A stretch of 64,000 nucleotides of DNA from Branchiostoma floridae (Eukaryota > Chordata > Leptocardii > Amphioxiformes > Branchiostomatidae): positions 28,100,878 to 28,164,877 of the forward strand of contig NC_049981.1 in the NCBI RefSeq assembly GCF_000003815.2. The letters run 5' to 3'. The notes beneath the pieces were generated by a model, which made no database searches, had not been told where the DNA came from, and saw only the letters and a list, made by a program, of their open reading frames with translations. Both the position numbers and the translations under genes were made by a program. Positions 1-9,369 of the stretch are shown here, piece by piece (the stretch's first letter is position 1; each line of letters opens with the position of its first letter).

Positions 1-1610
1 AAAACAAGCAGCCTCCTGGAAACTACCTGCTGGTGTGTTTTATACGTAAATAAACAAACATACAATGTAGTTATTGCAAAGGCGTGTGTTCACTTATGGG
101 AAAAGTACTACGTAAACCTTCTCCTCCAACACCCAGCCGAACGCGTACAGTGTGACAATGATTGCCCAGGTGGACTTGCCACTTGCAAATCTCATCAAAC
201 CCAGGGATTACCCTTAGTGCCCTCCGAGTGAGTCAGGCTTAGGGCGGAATCCTGTAACGAGCCCCTTGTCGCTATCTTCACGGCTCATTAATAGTCTGGT
301 CCATCGGGGCGATTCTGGTGCATAGCCGGGGAGCAGCCAGATCACTCCTTACATGAAGTCTATAAATTCATAATACACTAGAAAGGCCGACATTTGCTTA
401 AGAGCAAATACAGCATATTTCAGCCATACCCCTTCCCACGCAACATTGGACTGTTCCAAATCACCCCTGGGCAAAAATGGAACATCCTCTTAACAGTACA
501 TTATCCCCCAAAGTGGACTGGTATTGTGAATTGATTCCAGGTAAAAACAGAGCTTGCTTCTATTTTTCAGAAAATGACAATAATCACACCTTCCATTCAG
601 AAAATTTTCATCATGACTGAAAATTGTTGAATGACTTCATGTAATGTCATTAACAATTTTCAGTACGATAACTAGGTGTAAGTTTAAAAAAGTATAAGCT
701 CCTTGTGATGTGGGTACATTTATTATTGCAGTGAACTTTTTTTTATTCAAGTAGGGCATGCGATTTAATAATTATCAAGCAGGTGCAGGTACTGTAGGAG
801 CGTTTGTTTTCTTCAAGCTGTAAAACTGTTAAACTGTTTTACTTTGTATGCAATCAGCCATCGAGCCTATTCTTATTTTAGTTTAACAACTTCCTGCCAG
901 ACCCGGAAGATACGATTGAACCTTGTTCGAGGATTTATTTTCGTCTGTCTGGTCAGTCTGTTCATACCCTGGCGCTGAGAGTGTTTTATTGGGCTGAAAC
1001 TCTGGCAGTTTAAAGTTACTTACAATTTAAATGTTCAAAGTTTATGTCAAACAACAACAGCACTAGGAAATGTGGCCACTATAGACAGGTGGTCACTATA
1101 GAGAAAATGCTGATCTATTGACTAGGAGCCATACGTTACACATGATTTCAGTACACTGATCATTAATCATATAAACATTGCACAGGTAAGCCAATTGTTT
1201 AGATGTACAATTAAGTTCAAATAATTCTGAAGAGAAAATAATCATTCTCGCCACTGTCTAACTTATAATTACGTATCAAAACTAAACGCAGATTTTCTAA
1301 CTAACGCACCTTTCGCCGACTTCATCAAAGGACCGCCGGCTATCAATCAAACACGGCTGTTGATTAGACTTAGAGTTTCAAACAGTCATGTGCTGTGTGC
1401 CAATTTACAGCGAACTTCATGCTACGTGATGTTTTACATTGCTTGGACCTTCTTTCCTACAGCGGTGCTTCTACAAAATATTTAGACTGTAACACTGAGT
1501 CCCACATGTTTTATAGAATAGAATTTGACGCAGAACAGTATTTTTTGCTGGGTATTTGTCTTGAAACATGTCCGTGGGAATATCAGCGAGGCGGTGACGT
1601 AGGGATATCA
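1..1610. other. Non-coding flank, no gene recognised
   Basis: AT-rich sequence without a convincing coding frame. An open frame of 81 codons at 1395-1640 runs into the repeat that starts at 1611 and has no recognisable motif. The only structure seen is a short inverted repeat at 617-663, listed separately. Confidence 0.5.
617..663. repeat. Short inverted repeat (hairpin)
   Basis: The left arm starts CTGAAAATTGTTGAATGAC at 617-635. The right arm, 646-663, is its reverse complement except for one bulged base. This gives an 18-bp stem with a 10-nt loop. It is AT-rich and may be a MITE relic or chance; no function is inferred. Confidence 0.6.
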
Positions 1611-2040
1611 AACCATCAACAAAAGTCGCATGGCGGCTAACGGCGCAGCGAAGATACTAGCGCTATAAATAAGCGCTGCAACTAAGGATGGCAACCCGTA
1701 CAATATTTTTGTATACTGTTGAGCTAAATAAAGTTTGTTGTTTATGAGGTTTTAGTTGTCTTTGAAGCTTTGACCCGAAATATTTTAAAGTCAAACTGCT
1801 GAAGAGAAGTAAGTGACTGCTACGATTATCGTAGATATGGCCCTAAAAAAAAACTGATAAAAGAAGCCTTCTCAATAGTCTAAAATGCAAGAGCTTCCGG
1901 GGGGGGGGGGGGGCTTCGCCCACCTGGGTCCCCCCCACAGTGGCCCTGCCCCTGGACCCCGCCAGGGACATTCGGCGGCCCCCGGACCCCTGTCCGACGC
2001 TTTGCAAAAATCCTGGCGAGAAGTCTGTACGGCCTGAGTC
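1611..2040 (+). repeat. Dispersed repeat family S, copy 1
   Basis: This sequence recurs at 2368-2666 and, inverted, at 62930-63310. Shared landmarks, in order, are a block around CTAACGGCGCAGCGAA, the block CTGAAGAGAAG-TAAGTGACTGCT, the phrase AATAGTCTAAAATGC, and a GC-rich tail with GGGCTTCGCCC. This copy has a run of 15 G at 1899-1913 in place of the shorter G runs in the others, and its 3' end is more diverged. No protein-coding frame is conserved between copies, so it is probably a non-autonomous mobile element of unknown class. Confidence 0.75.
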
Positions 2041-2049
2041 TTCAAGTTA

Positions 2050-2367
2050 ACGTATTGTGTGGTCCCGCTTATGAATATTAATTAGCCTTCGCTTTCCTCT
2101 TCGCTGATTGGCTGAACCATTAATTGAATTAACTCTTCCTGCCGGCTAGACGCAGGTGCAGATGTCGGCTCTGTGGGGTGAACGTCCGAAAGGTCATGGC
2201 ATGGAGAACGAAAGAAAACCAATTTCCCCCCAAAAAAGTGCTGTAATTAAGCCTTTTACAGTACTTTATGCCAAAAATTTCACTTGGATCATTTTACCAA
2301 CTATCTTATGCCTATCTATACCAAATGTTACTCATACCAGGGTACAGGGGTGCAAAATATACCGTTA
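2050..2367 (+). mobile_element. Dispersed repeat family B, 3'-truncated copy
   Basis: It starts with CCCGCTTATGAATATTAATT, as do the copies at 9370 and (inverted) 62793. It follows them through the AAAGGTCATG and GTACTTTATGCCAAAAATTT regions up to the phrase ATACCAGGGTACAGGGG, then breaks off where the second copy of family S begins. The 3' half, including the GAAA-rich segment, is missing. Confidence 0.75.
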
Positions 2368-2666
2368 TAAGACCGTCAACAACAGTCGCACGGAGCTAAC
2401 AGCGCAGCGAAAATACCATCGCTAGCGTTTCAACTTCGGATAACAAGTTATAAGTACTGTTGAACTCAGTAACGTTAAAGTTTGTTTTTAGTTGCCTTTG
2501 ACGGTTTGACCTGAAATAGTGTTACGCTAAACTCCTGAAGAGAAGTTAAGTGACTGCTGCGATTATCATACATATGCCCCTAAGAACTGATACAATATAA
2601 AGCCTTCTGAATAGTCTAAAATGCGAGAGCCTTAGGCGGGCTTCGCTCCCCCTGGCGGGAACACTG
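2368..2666 (+). repeat. Dispersed repeat family S, copy 2
   Basis: Closely similar to the inverted copy at 62930-63310: it shares the CAGCGAAAATACCATCG block, the GTTTGACCTGAAATA block and the 3' end GGCGGGAACACTG. Part of the GC-rich tail is deleted. The last shared base is 2666, which fixes the left edge of the composite element starting at 2667. Confidence 0.75.
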
Positions 2667-2781
2667 CTATCTTCACTGTGCGCTCATTGGTTGATCCTGA
2701 ATCACATGATTCTCACAACCATATAAGTACAAGGGATGATCACCCTACTGCCTCTTGTTGGATTCATCCGCAACGCCGAGG
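2667..2781 (+). promoter_or_regulatory. Promoter-like 5' end of element E1
   Basis: An inverted CCAAT box (ATTGG, 2686-2690) lies about 30 bp upstream of a TATA-like ATATAAGTAC (2721-2730), followed by a pyrimidine-rich segment that could hold a start site near 2750. The same 115 bp occurs unchanged at 9013-9127. The promoter role is inferred from motif order only. Confidence 0.4.
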
Positions 2782-2868
2782 TCGCCTGGCGATGGGCGAC
2801 CAGGTCTCCGCCGCTTGCGGTTTCACGACCACGTTTCTCGCCGCCGGGCGGGTTTTGTGTCCGAGGAG

Positions 2869-4660
2869 CACGCAGTGTTGCAGCCTAGACTCCGGATTAC
2901 CAGTGGGAGGAAGACAACTTCGGAGGTTCGGCTGTGCAGCAAGTAACGGCGGGGCGAGGGATCCAGAAGCTCCGGCGGACCTTGGGCAGACCCTCTCCAC
3001 GCATCGAAAGGACGGAAGAGCCCTAGTGTTCTACCTAGTGGGGTCAAATTTCAGGACGGTGGATATACGGCAGGTTTGGGTGGAAAATGCGGTAACATAC
3101 GTTGTGGTATTTGTCGAATTCTGCTTTTCTGGGAACAATGGTTTGTGTGCCGTTTTGTTCACGTGTTGTTTTGCATATCTTTGGTGTCGAGCTTTCGCCT
3201 GGTTTGCACGTGCTTGATTTGCATTTGTTTGCTTTTAGTTGACTGGGTATTTTGTCGATAAGCACACAGGGAGGCAGCATAGACTCCAGTTTGACGGAGG
3301 AAGACAATTTCTGAGGTTCAGCTGTGCAGCAAGTAACGGCGGGGCGATGGAGCCAGAAGCTCCGGCAGACCTTGGGCAGACCATCTCCACGTAGCGAAAG
3401 GACGGACGAGTCCCACATAGTGGGGGGAAAACTTCAGGATGGCTGAGATATGGCAGGTTTGGGTGGAAAATGCGGTAACGTACGTTGTTGTATGTGTCGA
3501 ATTCTGTTTTTCTGGGACACTCGTTTGGGGTGTCGTTGTTCACGTGTTGTTTTGCATATCTTTGGTGTCGGGTTTTCTCCCGGTTTTTACTGTTTGATTT
3601 GCATTTGTTTGCCTTAGTTGACTGGGTGGGAATTTCATTATCTTTTGTTTGGAACGGAACGTAGGAGGTTTTGTTCTTAGGAAGGGAGGGAAACTCGTGA
3701 CAGGATCCCCTTTTGTGACCACGTGAGGTGTGTGCCAGCGTGGCGGGTGAATGCTCGAGTTGGGTTTAGCTGCTTTACTGTAGGTTCAGAATTTGTGGTC
3801 TGAACGTGTTGTTTTCTTAGCAGCTCAGCCCGGATTCCAGCTCTCCCAGGCCGAGGAAGGCGACTACCACAGCGCGACTGAGATGCAGCAAGCTCTGACA
3901 GACTTTTGGCGGCCTCTTCACATATTGAAAGGGCGGAAGAGTCCTACCTGGCGGGTCGAAACGTCGGATGTTAAAGATACGGCAGGTTTGGGGCGAAAAT
4001 GCGGTAACAAACGTTTGTGTTTTTTGTCCAATTATGTTTTCCTGGGAACAATGGTTTGGGGTGGTTGATGTGTACACGTGTTGTTTTGCATATCTTTGGT
4101 GTCGGGCTTTCGCTCGGTTCGCTCGTGCTTGATTTGTATTTGCTTTGTCTTTAGTTGATACTTGTGTTCTAAACGTGTTGTTTTCTTAGCAGATCAGCCC
4201 GGTTTCCAGCTCTCCTGTGCCGAGGAAGGTGACTACCACATCGCGACCGAGGTGCAGCAAGCTGCGACAGAGCGTTGGAGCCAGCAAGCCGAGCATTCTC
4301 AACACATACGGCAGTTCTTCGCGGCATCGACACTAGACGACAGCCGTCATGGAGCGCACGGCTTTGGTTTTTTCAGGGAGGCGTGCACGTTTTTGGTGAC
4401 ATCGATTTGAGGCGGGATTCCCCTCAGATATTTTGTCTTTATGTCTGTTGTTGCTGTTTTGAAGTGTTTGGTTTCCCTCTAATTAGGGATATTTTCTTTT
4501 ACCGTTGTTGTTTGTAAAGTTTTGCTTGTGTTGACACAGTGACGGCGACACAGACCTGGACTATTAAGGAATGCAGTCGTCTAAGGAACCACAGCCTGGC
4601 AGCAGCGTTGGCAGTTTCTATCGCTGAGGGGAGTCTCCTTAAATCACGAGGAAAGAAGGT
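2869..4660 (+). repeat. Tandem exon/intron-like cassettes inside E1
   Basis: Four related cassettes of roughly 370-550 bp. Exon-like parts lie at about 2869-3073, 3270-3456, 3821-3985 and 4190-4375. A fifth, less similar one at 4540-4658 is bounded by GACACAG before it and AAG|GTGTG after it. Cassettes 3 and 4 start after TTTTCTTAG. Cassettes 1, 2 and 3 end in GGCAG|GTTTGGG, a plausible donor. The intron-like parts are repeated too, sharing AAAATGCGGTAAC, TTGTTTTGCATATCTTTGGT and GATTTGCATTTG. A frame reading AEEGDY-H-ATE-QQA is open in cassettes 3 and 4 but closed in 1 and 2. This could be a repeated non-coding transcript unit or a decayed multi-exon gene; no protein family is recognised. 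Confidence 0.55.
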
Positions 4661-4777
4661 GTGTTTTGGTCCGTTTTGTACTATATTTTGGAGAAAACAG
4701 CGCATGTACGGATCGTTCTCGGTCGCTCCTGCTTGGTGTTTGATGGTTCTTTTATACCGTGAGAACACCGAGTAGCG

Positions 4778-7700
4778 AGGTCCGGAGAGGTTTCGTGTTG
4801 GCGTGTTTTCTTTTCAGCTGGTGAAACGGCGCGCATGTGCGGGCCTCTGATCGTTTGTGCTTGGTGTTTGGTGCACTGTTAGTGTGCGATCACTGAGTAA
4901 CGTTGATCAGAGAGTTTTTCCGCGCATGGCGGGTGTTTTCATGGGGGTGAAACGGCGCGCATGTGCGGGCCTCCGATCGTTGGTGCTTGGTGTTTGATGC
5001 ACTGTTAGGGTGCGATCACTGAGTAGCGTTGATCGGAGAGTCTTTCCGCACATGGCGGGTGTTTTCACAGAAATGAAACGGCGCGCATGTGCGGGCTTCT
5101 GATTGTGCTCGGTGTTTGCTGCACTGTTCGTGTGCGATCACTGAGTAGCGTTGATCAGAGAGTCTTTCCGCACATGGCGGGTGTTTTCATAGCCATAGGA
5201 ATGGAACGGCGCGCATGTGCGGGCCTCTGATGGTTGGTGCTCGGTGTTTGCTGCACTGTTTGTGTGCAATCACTGAGTAGCGTTGATCAGAGAGTCTTTC
5301 CGCACATGGCGGGTGTTTTCATAGCCATAGGAATGGAACGGCGCGCATGTGCGGGCTTCTGATCGTTGGTGCACGGTGTTTGTTGTCACTGTTAGTGTGC
5401 GATCACTGAGTAGCGTTGATCAGAGAGTCTTTCCGCACATGGCGGGTGTTTTCACAGGAATGAAACGACGTGCATGTGCGGGCTTCTGATTGTACTCGGT
5501 GTTGGCTGCACAGTTAGTGTGCGATCACTGAGTAGCGTTGATCGGAGAGTCTTTCCGCACATGGCGGGTGTTTTCACAGAAATGAAACGGTGCGCATGTG
5601 CGGGCTTCTGATTGTGCTCGGTGTTTGTTGCACTGTTAGTGTGCGATCACTGAGTAGCGTTGATCAGAGAGTCTTTCCGCACATGGCGGGTGTTTTCATA
5701 GCCATAGGAATGGAACGGCGCGCAGGTGCGGGCCTCTGATGGTTGGTGCTCGGTGTTTGCTGCACTGTTAGTGTGCAATCACTGAGTAGTGTTGATCGGA
5801 GAGTCTTTCCGCACATGGCGGGTGTTTTCACAGAAATGAAACGACGTGCATGTGCGGGCTTCTGATCGTAGGTGCCCGGTGTTTGTTGCACTGTTAGTGT
5901 GCGATCACTGAGTAGCGTTGATCAGAGAGTTTTTCCGCACATGGTGGGTGTTTTCACAGGAATGAAACGACGTGCATGTGCGGGCTTCTGATTGTACTCG
6001 GTGTTGGCTGCACAGTTAGGGTGCGATCATTGAGTAGCGTTGATCGGAGAGTCTTTTCGCACATGGCGGGGGTTTTCACAGAAATGAAACGGTGCGCATG
6101 TGCGGGCTTCTGATTGTGCTCGGTGTTTGTTGCACTGTTACTGTGTGCGATCACTGAGTAGCGTTGATCGGAGAGTCTTTCCGCATATGGCGGCTGTTTT
6201 CACAGGAATGAAGCGACGCGCAGGTGCGAGCCTCTAATTGTTGGTGCTCGGTGTTTGCTGCACTGTTAGGGTGCGATCACTGAGTAGCGTTGATCAGAGA
6301 GTCTTTCCGCACATGGCGGGTGTTTTCACAGGAATGAAATGGCGTGTATGTGCGGGCTTCCGATTGTGCTTGGTGTTTGCTGCACTGTTAGTGTGCGATC
6401 ACTGAGTAGCGTTGATCAGAGAGTCTTTCCGCACATTGTGGGTGTTTTCACAGGAATGAAATGGCGTGTAGGTGCGGGCTTCTGATTGTGCTTGGTGTTT
6501 GCTGCACTGTTAGTGTGCGATCACTGAGTAGCGTTGATCAGAGAGTCTTTCCGCACATTGTGGGTGTTTTCACAGGAATGAAATGGCGTGTAGGTGCGGG
6601 CTTCTGATTGTGCTTGGTGTTTGCTGCACTGTTAGTGTGCGATCACTGAGTAGCGTGGATCAGAGAGTCTTTCCGCACATTGTGGGTGTTTTCACAGGAA
6701 TGAAATGGCGTGTATGTGCGGGCTTCCGATTGTGCTTGGTGTTTGTTGCACTGTTAGTGTGCGATCAATGAGTAAAGTTGGTCAGAGTCTTTCAGCGCAT
6801 GCCGGGTGTTTTCATAGGGGTGAAATGGCGCGCATGGGCGGGCCTCTGGTCATTTGTGCTCGGGGTTTGTTGCACTGTTAGGGTGCGATTACTGAGTAGC
6901 GTTGATCAGAGAGTTTTCCCGCGAATGGCAGGTGTGTTCATAGGGAAAAAAGGGCATGCAGGTGGCAGGTGAGGGCCTCTGATCGTTTGTGCTTGGTGTT
7001 TCTTGCACTGTTAGTGTGCGATCACTGAGTAGCGGTGCCGTTGGTCAGAGAGTATTTCCGCACTTGGCGGGTGTTTTGACAAGAAGAAAAGGGAACGCAT
7101 GTTTGGGCCGCTGATCGGCTGTGCTCGGTGTTTGCTGCATGGTTAGTGTGAGTTCACTGAGTGGCGTTGTTCAGAGAGTCTTTCCGCACGTGGCGGGTGT
7201 TTCCAGAGTCCGGAAAGAAAATGGCACGCATGTGCGGGCCACGGATTGTTTGTGCTTGGTGTTTGCTGCTCTGTTAGTATGCGATCATTGAGTAGCGTTG
7301 ATCAGAGAGTTTTTCCGCGCATGACGGGTGTTTCATAGGAAGAAGATGTCATGCGAGTTTCTAGATCTGGTCGTTTGTGCTTGGTATTGGCTGCACGGTT
7401 GATAGTGTGCAATTGCTGAGTAGCGTTGGTCAGAGAGTCTGATCGCACACGGCGGGTGTTTTCACAGGGAGAAAATGGTACGCGTGTGCGGGCTGCTGAT
7501 GGTGCTGGGCGTTGGCTGCATTGTTAGTGGGTACTTAGTGGGACTCATAGGAGTAGCGTGAGTCAGAGAGTCTGCGTCCTTTGCACATAGCGGGCGTTTT
7601 CACAGAAAGGAAATGGCGCGCATGTGTGGGTTTCTGGTCGTTCGTGCGTCGTGTTTGCTGCACTCAGTGTTAGTGTGCGATCACTGCGTGACTAGTGGCG

Positions 7701-7946
7701 GTCAGGGAGCCTCTAATCGCGTATGATGGGAGTTTCATGCTCGGAAACGGCACTCGTGTATTGGGGTCCAGTGGTTTGGGCTGGGATGTTTGTGGTCACT
7801 CTAAAGTGGTTAAAGACGGGGTACCGGTGAATAAAGAATCTTTGTACATGGTGCGTTTGCATCCTGGCGAAGGAATCAGCGCGCATGTGCGGGCCTCTAG
7901 TTATTCGTGCCTGGTGGTTGCTGGCACTGTGAGGGTGCAAAACTGA
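4778..7946 (+). repeat. Minisatellite, about 23 units of about 127 bp
   Basis: The landmark CACTGAGTAGCGTTGATCAG recurs near 4893, 5020, 5139, 5273, 5406 and so on to about 7683, with spacing of about 119-135 bp. Each unit also has TTTCCGCACATGGCGGGTGT, GCGCATGTGCGGGC and a TGCACTGTTAGTGTGCGAT phrase. Units between about 5000 and 6760 are nearly alike; those at both edges are diverged and carry indels, as expected for an array homogenised by unequal exchange. Short open frames on both strands follow from the repetition and shift between frames, so no coding role is proposed. Confidence 0.93.
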
Positions 7947-8117
7947 GTTTGGTGGCAGAGTGTCGCCCTGCAGAGGACGGTTGTTCATGGCGAGAAAATG
8001 GCAGGTTTTGCTCGTTTCGGAAGAATGAATGTGAGAGTATATGTCAGATGAGATATCTTGACGGACAAGGGGGAAATTCTTTGATTACTTCGACGGTTTT
8101 GAGGCCAGTGAAATGAG

Positions 8118-8640
8118 GGAATATGAATGAATGAAAGACCTTTATTGTACATTCATGCCTCGACGGGCTAGGTACAGGTCACTGATAACAGGCATGACTG
8201 ATAACAGAATAACAAACATATGAAAAAAACAACAGGATACAATTTAACTAGTTGAAGGTACTAAGCTAACAGGATGGTCGACATCTTCTCGCTTCTTTGT
8301 ACAGGTGTAGATATAAGAACATATAATGTTTGATATACAGGGTTTGTCTAGGCGCATCAAAAATAGAAATTTATCCGTTGCATTAAGATGTTCAAAATAT
8401 GGGAACTCTTTTCTGATATATTCATAAAGCACAATCCGTTCATTATGGTACAATTTACAGTGTAAAATAAAATGCTGTTCATCTTCTACATGTTGTAGAT
8501 CACAAAATTGGCAGACTCTATGCTGCAGAGGGGTGCGGTTGTGCCTTCCAGTTTCGATATGTAACTTGTGGCAACTAATCCGGAGTTTAGTGATAGCTAC
8601 TCTGTGCTGTATGTTTTTCACCATCAGATATTCTTCTTCT
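8118..8640 (-). mobile_element. 5'-truncated LINE, 3' end
   Basis: The reverse strand reads the C-terminal end of a non-LTR retrotransposon ORF, then a short 3' UTR with CCTGTACCTAGCCCGTCGAG, AATAAAGGTC and a TTCATTCATTCAT tail at 8118-8135. A second copy of the same family lies at 41430-41895 and a related tail at 62803-62925. The 5' end is cut near 8640, the usual outcome of incomplete reverse transcription. The insertion lies inside element E1 and is therefore younger than E1. Confidence 0.8.
8244..8624 (-). pseudogene. C-terminal fragment of a LINE reverse-transcriptase protein
   Basis: 126 codons are open to a stop at 8244. The fragment has the Cys/His cluster seen near the C-terminus of many non-LTR retrotransposon polyproteins: CQFC, then VEDEQHFILHCKLY, about 40-60 residues in. 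The catalytic reverse-transcriptase and endonuclease domains are missing because the copy is 5'-truncated, so the apparent start codon is only the first Met in the fragment. The homologous frame at 41430 is broken. Not a functional gene. Confidence 0.75.
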
Positions 8641-8937
8641 TTATAAATAGTCTTGAATAATCTATAGGTTCGTAATTTGTTACCGAAAGAAAGAAAGAAA
8701 GAGTGGACGCCTTTCGAGTTTTATTAGAATGGGTGAAAGGGGTAAGATAAGAGAGGGTGTTTGAAGTTACGTGAGAAGGTGAGGTAGAGAGAAAATGGAG
8801 AATAAGGGAGGGGGTAAGAGATGTGAAATGTTGAAGTAGAGAGAACTTCAATGATAAGGAAGGGGGTAAAGTATAGGAGTTAGAGAATGTGTAGATTTAT
8901 GAAGTAACAAGTTAGCATGGGGATAAGGTGAAGGTAA
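8641..8937. other. Purine-rich stretch of E1
   Basis: The plus strand is strongly enriched in G and A (GGGGGTAAG and GAGAGAA runs, and a GAAA microsatellite near 8688-8703). No conserved frame is seen; the 75-codon minus-strand frame here is low-complexity. Confidence 0.5.
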
Positions 8938-9012
8938 GCGACTTCGGCGCTATCCCCATAACTTAATCACATATGAAGGATGATCCAATGAGTGCGCAGT
9001 GTGGATAGGAAA

Positions 9013-9359
9013 CTATCTTCACTGTGCGCTCATTGGTTGATCCTGAATCACATGATTCTCACAACCATATAAGTACAAGGGATGATCACCCTACTGCCTC
9101 TTGTTGGATTCATCCGCAACGCCGAGGAGCGCGTGGTGAGGTCGACCCAGGAAGTAACAGCTGGAGGGAGATTTGATGGGAAACAGGGTTTTCCCGAGGA
9201 GGGGATTTGTCAGAAACCGACCCACCCACCCACCCTCCTTTATATTCGTGTACAGCTGGCAAGGGTTCCGTCTTCGCCGCGCGACTTCGGCGCTATCCCC
9301 ATAACTTAATCACATATGAAGGATGATCCAATGAGTGCGCAGTGTGGATAGGAAACTAT
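9013..9359 (+). mobile_element. Short element E2, tandem to E1, MITE-like
   Basis: It consists of the 115-bp left end of E1 (9013-9127), 153 bp of unrelated or strongly diverged middle (9128-9280, with a repeated CCCACCCACCCACC), and the 79-bp right end of E1 (9281-9359). Both shared ends show no difference from E1 where I compared them. This is the architecture expected of an internally deleted non-autonomous derivative. It abuts E1 directly, sharing the junction GGAAACTATC. The promoter-like block, with TATA-like ATATAAGTA at 9067-9075, is present here as well. Confidence 0.7.
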
Positions 9360-9369
9360 ATGCGGGATC

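Larger units (their letters stand above)
2667..9012 (+). mobile_element. Composite 6.3-kb element E1 with imperfect inverted ends
   Basis: The left end starts CTATCTTCACTGTGCGCTC. The reverse complement of the right end reads CTATCCACACTGCGCACTC, and the similarity continues through CTCATTGG and the GATCC region for about 45 bp. The first 115 bp (2667-2781) and last 79 bp (8938-9016) are repeated without a difference in the short element directly downstream (9013-9359). Inside, in order, are a promoter-like segment, four or five exon/intron-like cassettes (about 2869-4660), a minisatellite (4778-7946), an inserted LINE fragment (8118-8640) and a purine-rich stretch. No transposase frame is visible, so if it is a transposon it is non-autonomous. 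The class is unknown; a CTAT or GAAA direct repeat at the junctions may be a target duplication. Confidence 0.6.

Noticed and set aside
2678-3217. 179-codon plus-strand frame
   Set aside because: It runs from the promoter-like block through an exon-like cassette and past its donor into intron-like sequence. The same frame is closed in the sister cassettes and no domain is recognised.
5664-6154. Minus-strand frames in the 127-bp minisatellite
   Set aside because: Products of the tandem repeat; unit length varies, so the frame is not kept.
8938-9359. LTR retrotransposon with the direct repeats as LTRs
   Set aside because: The repeated parts are different left and right ends in the order right-left-middle-right, not two equal terminal repeats; there is no primer-binding site, gag or pol frame.
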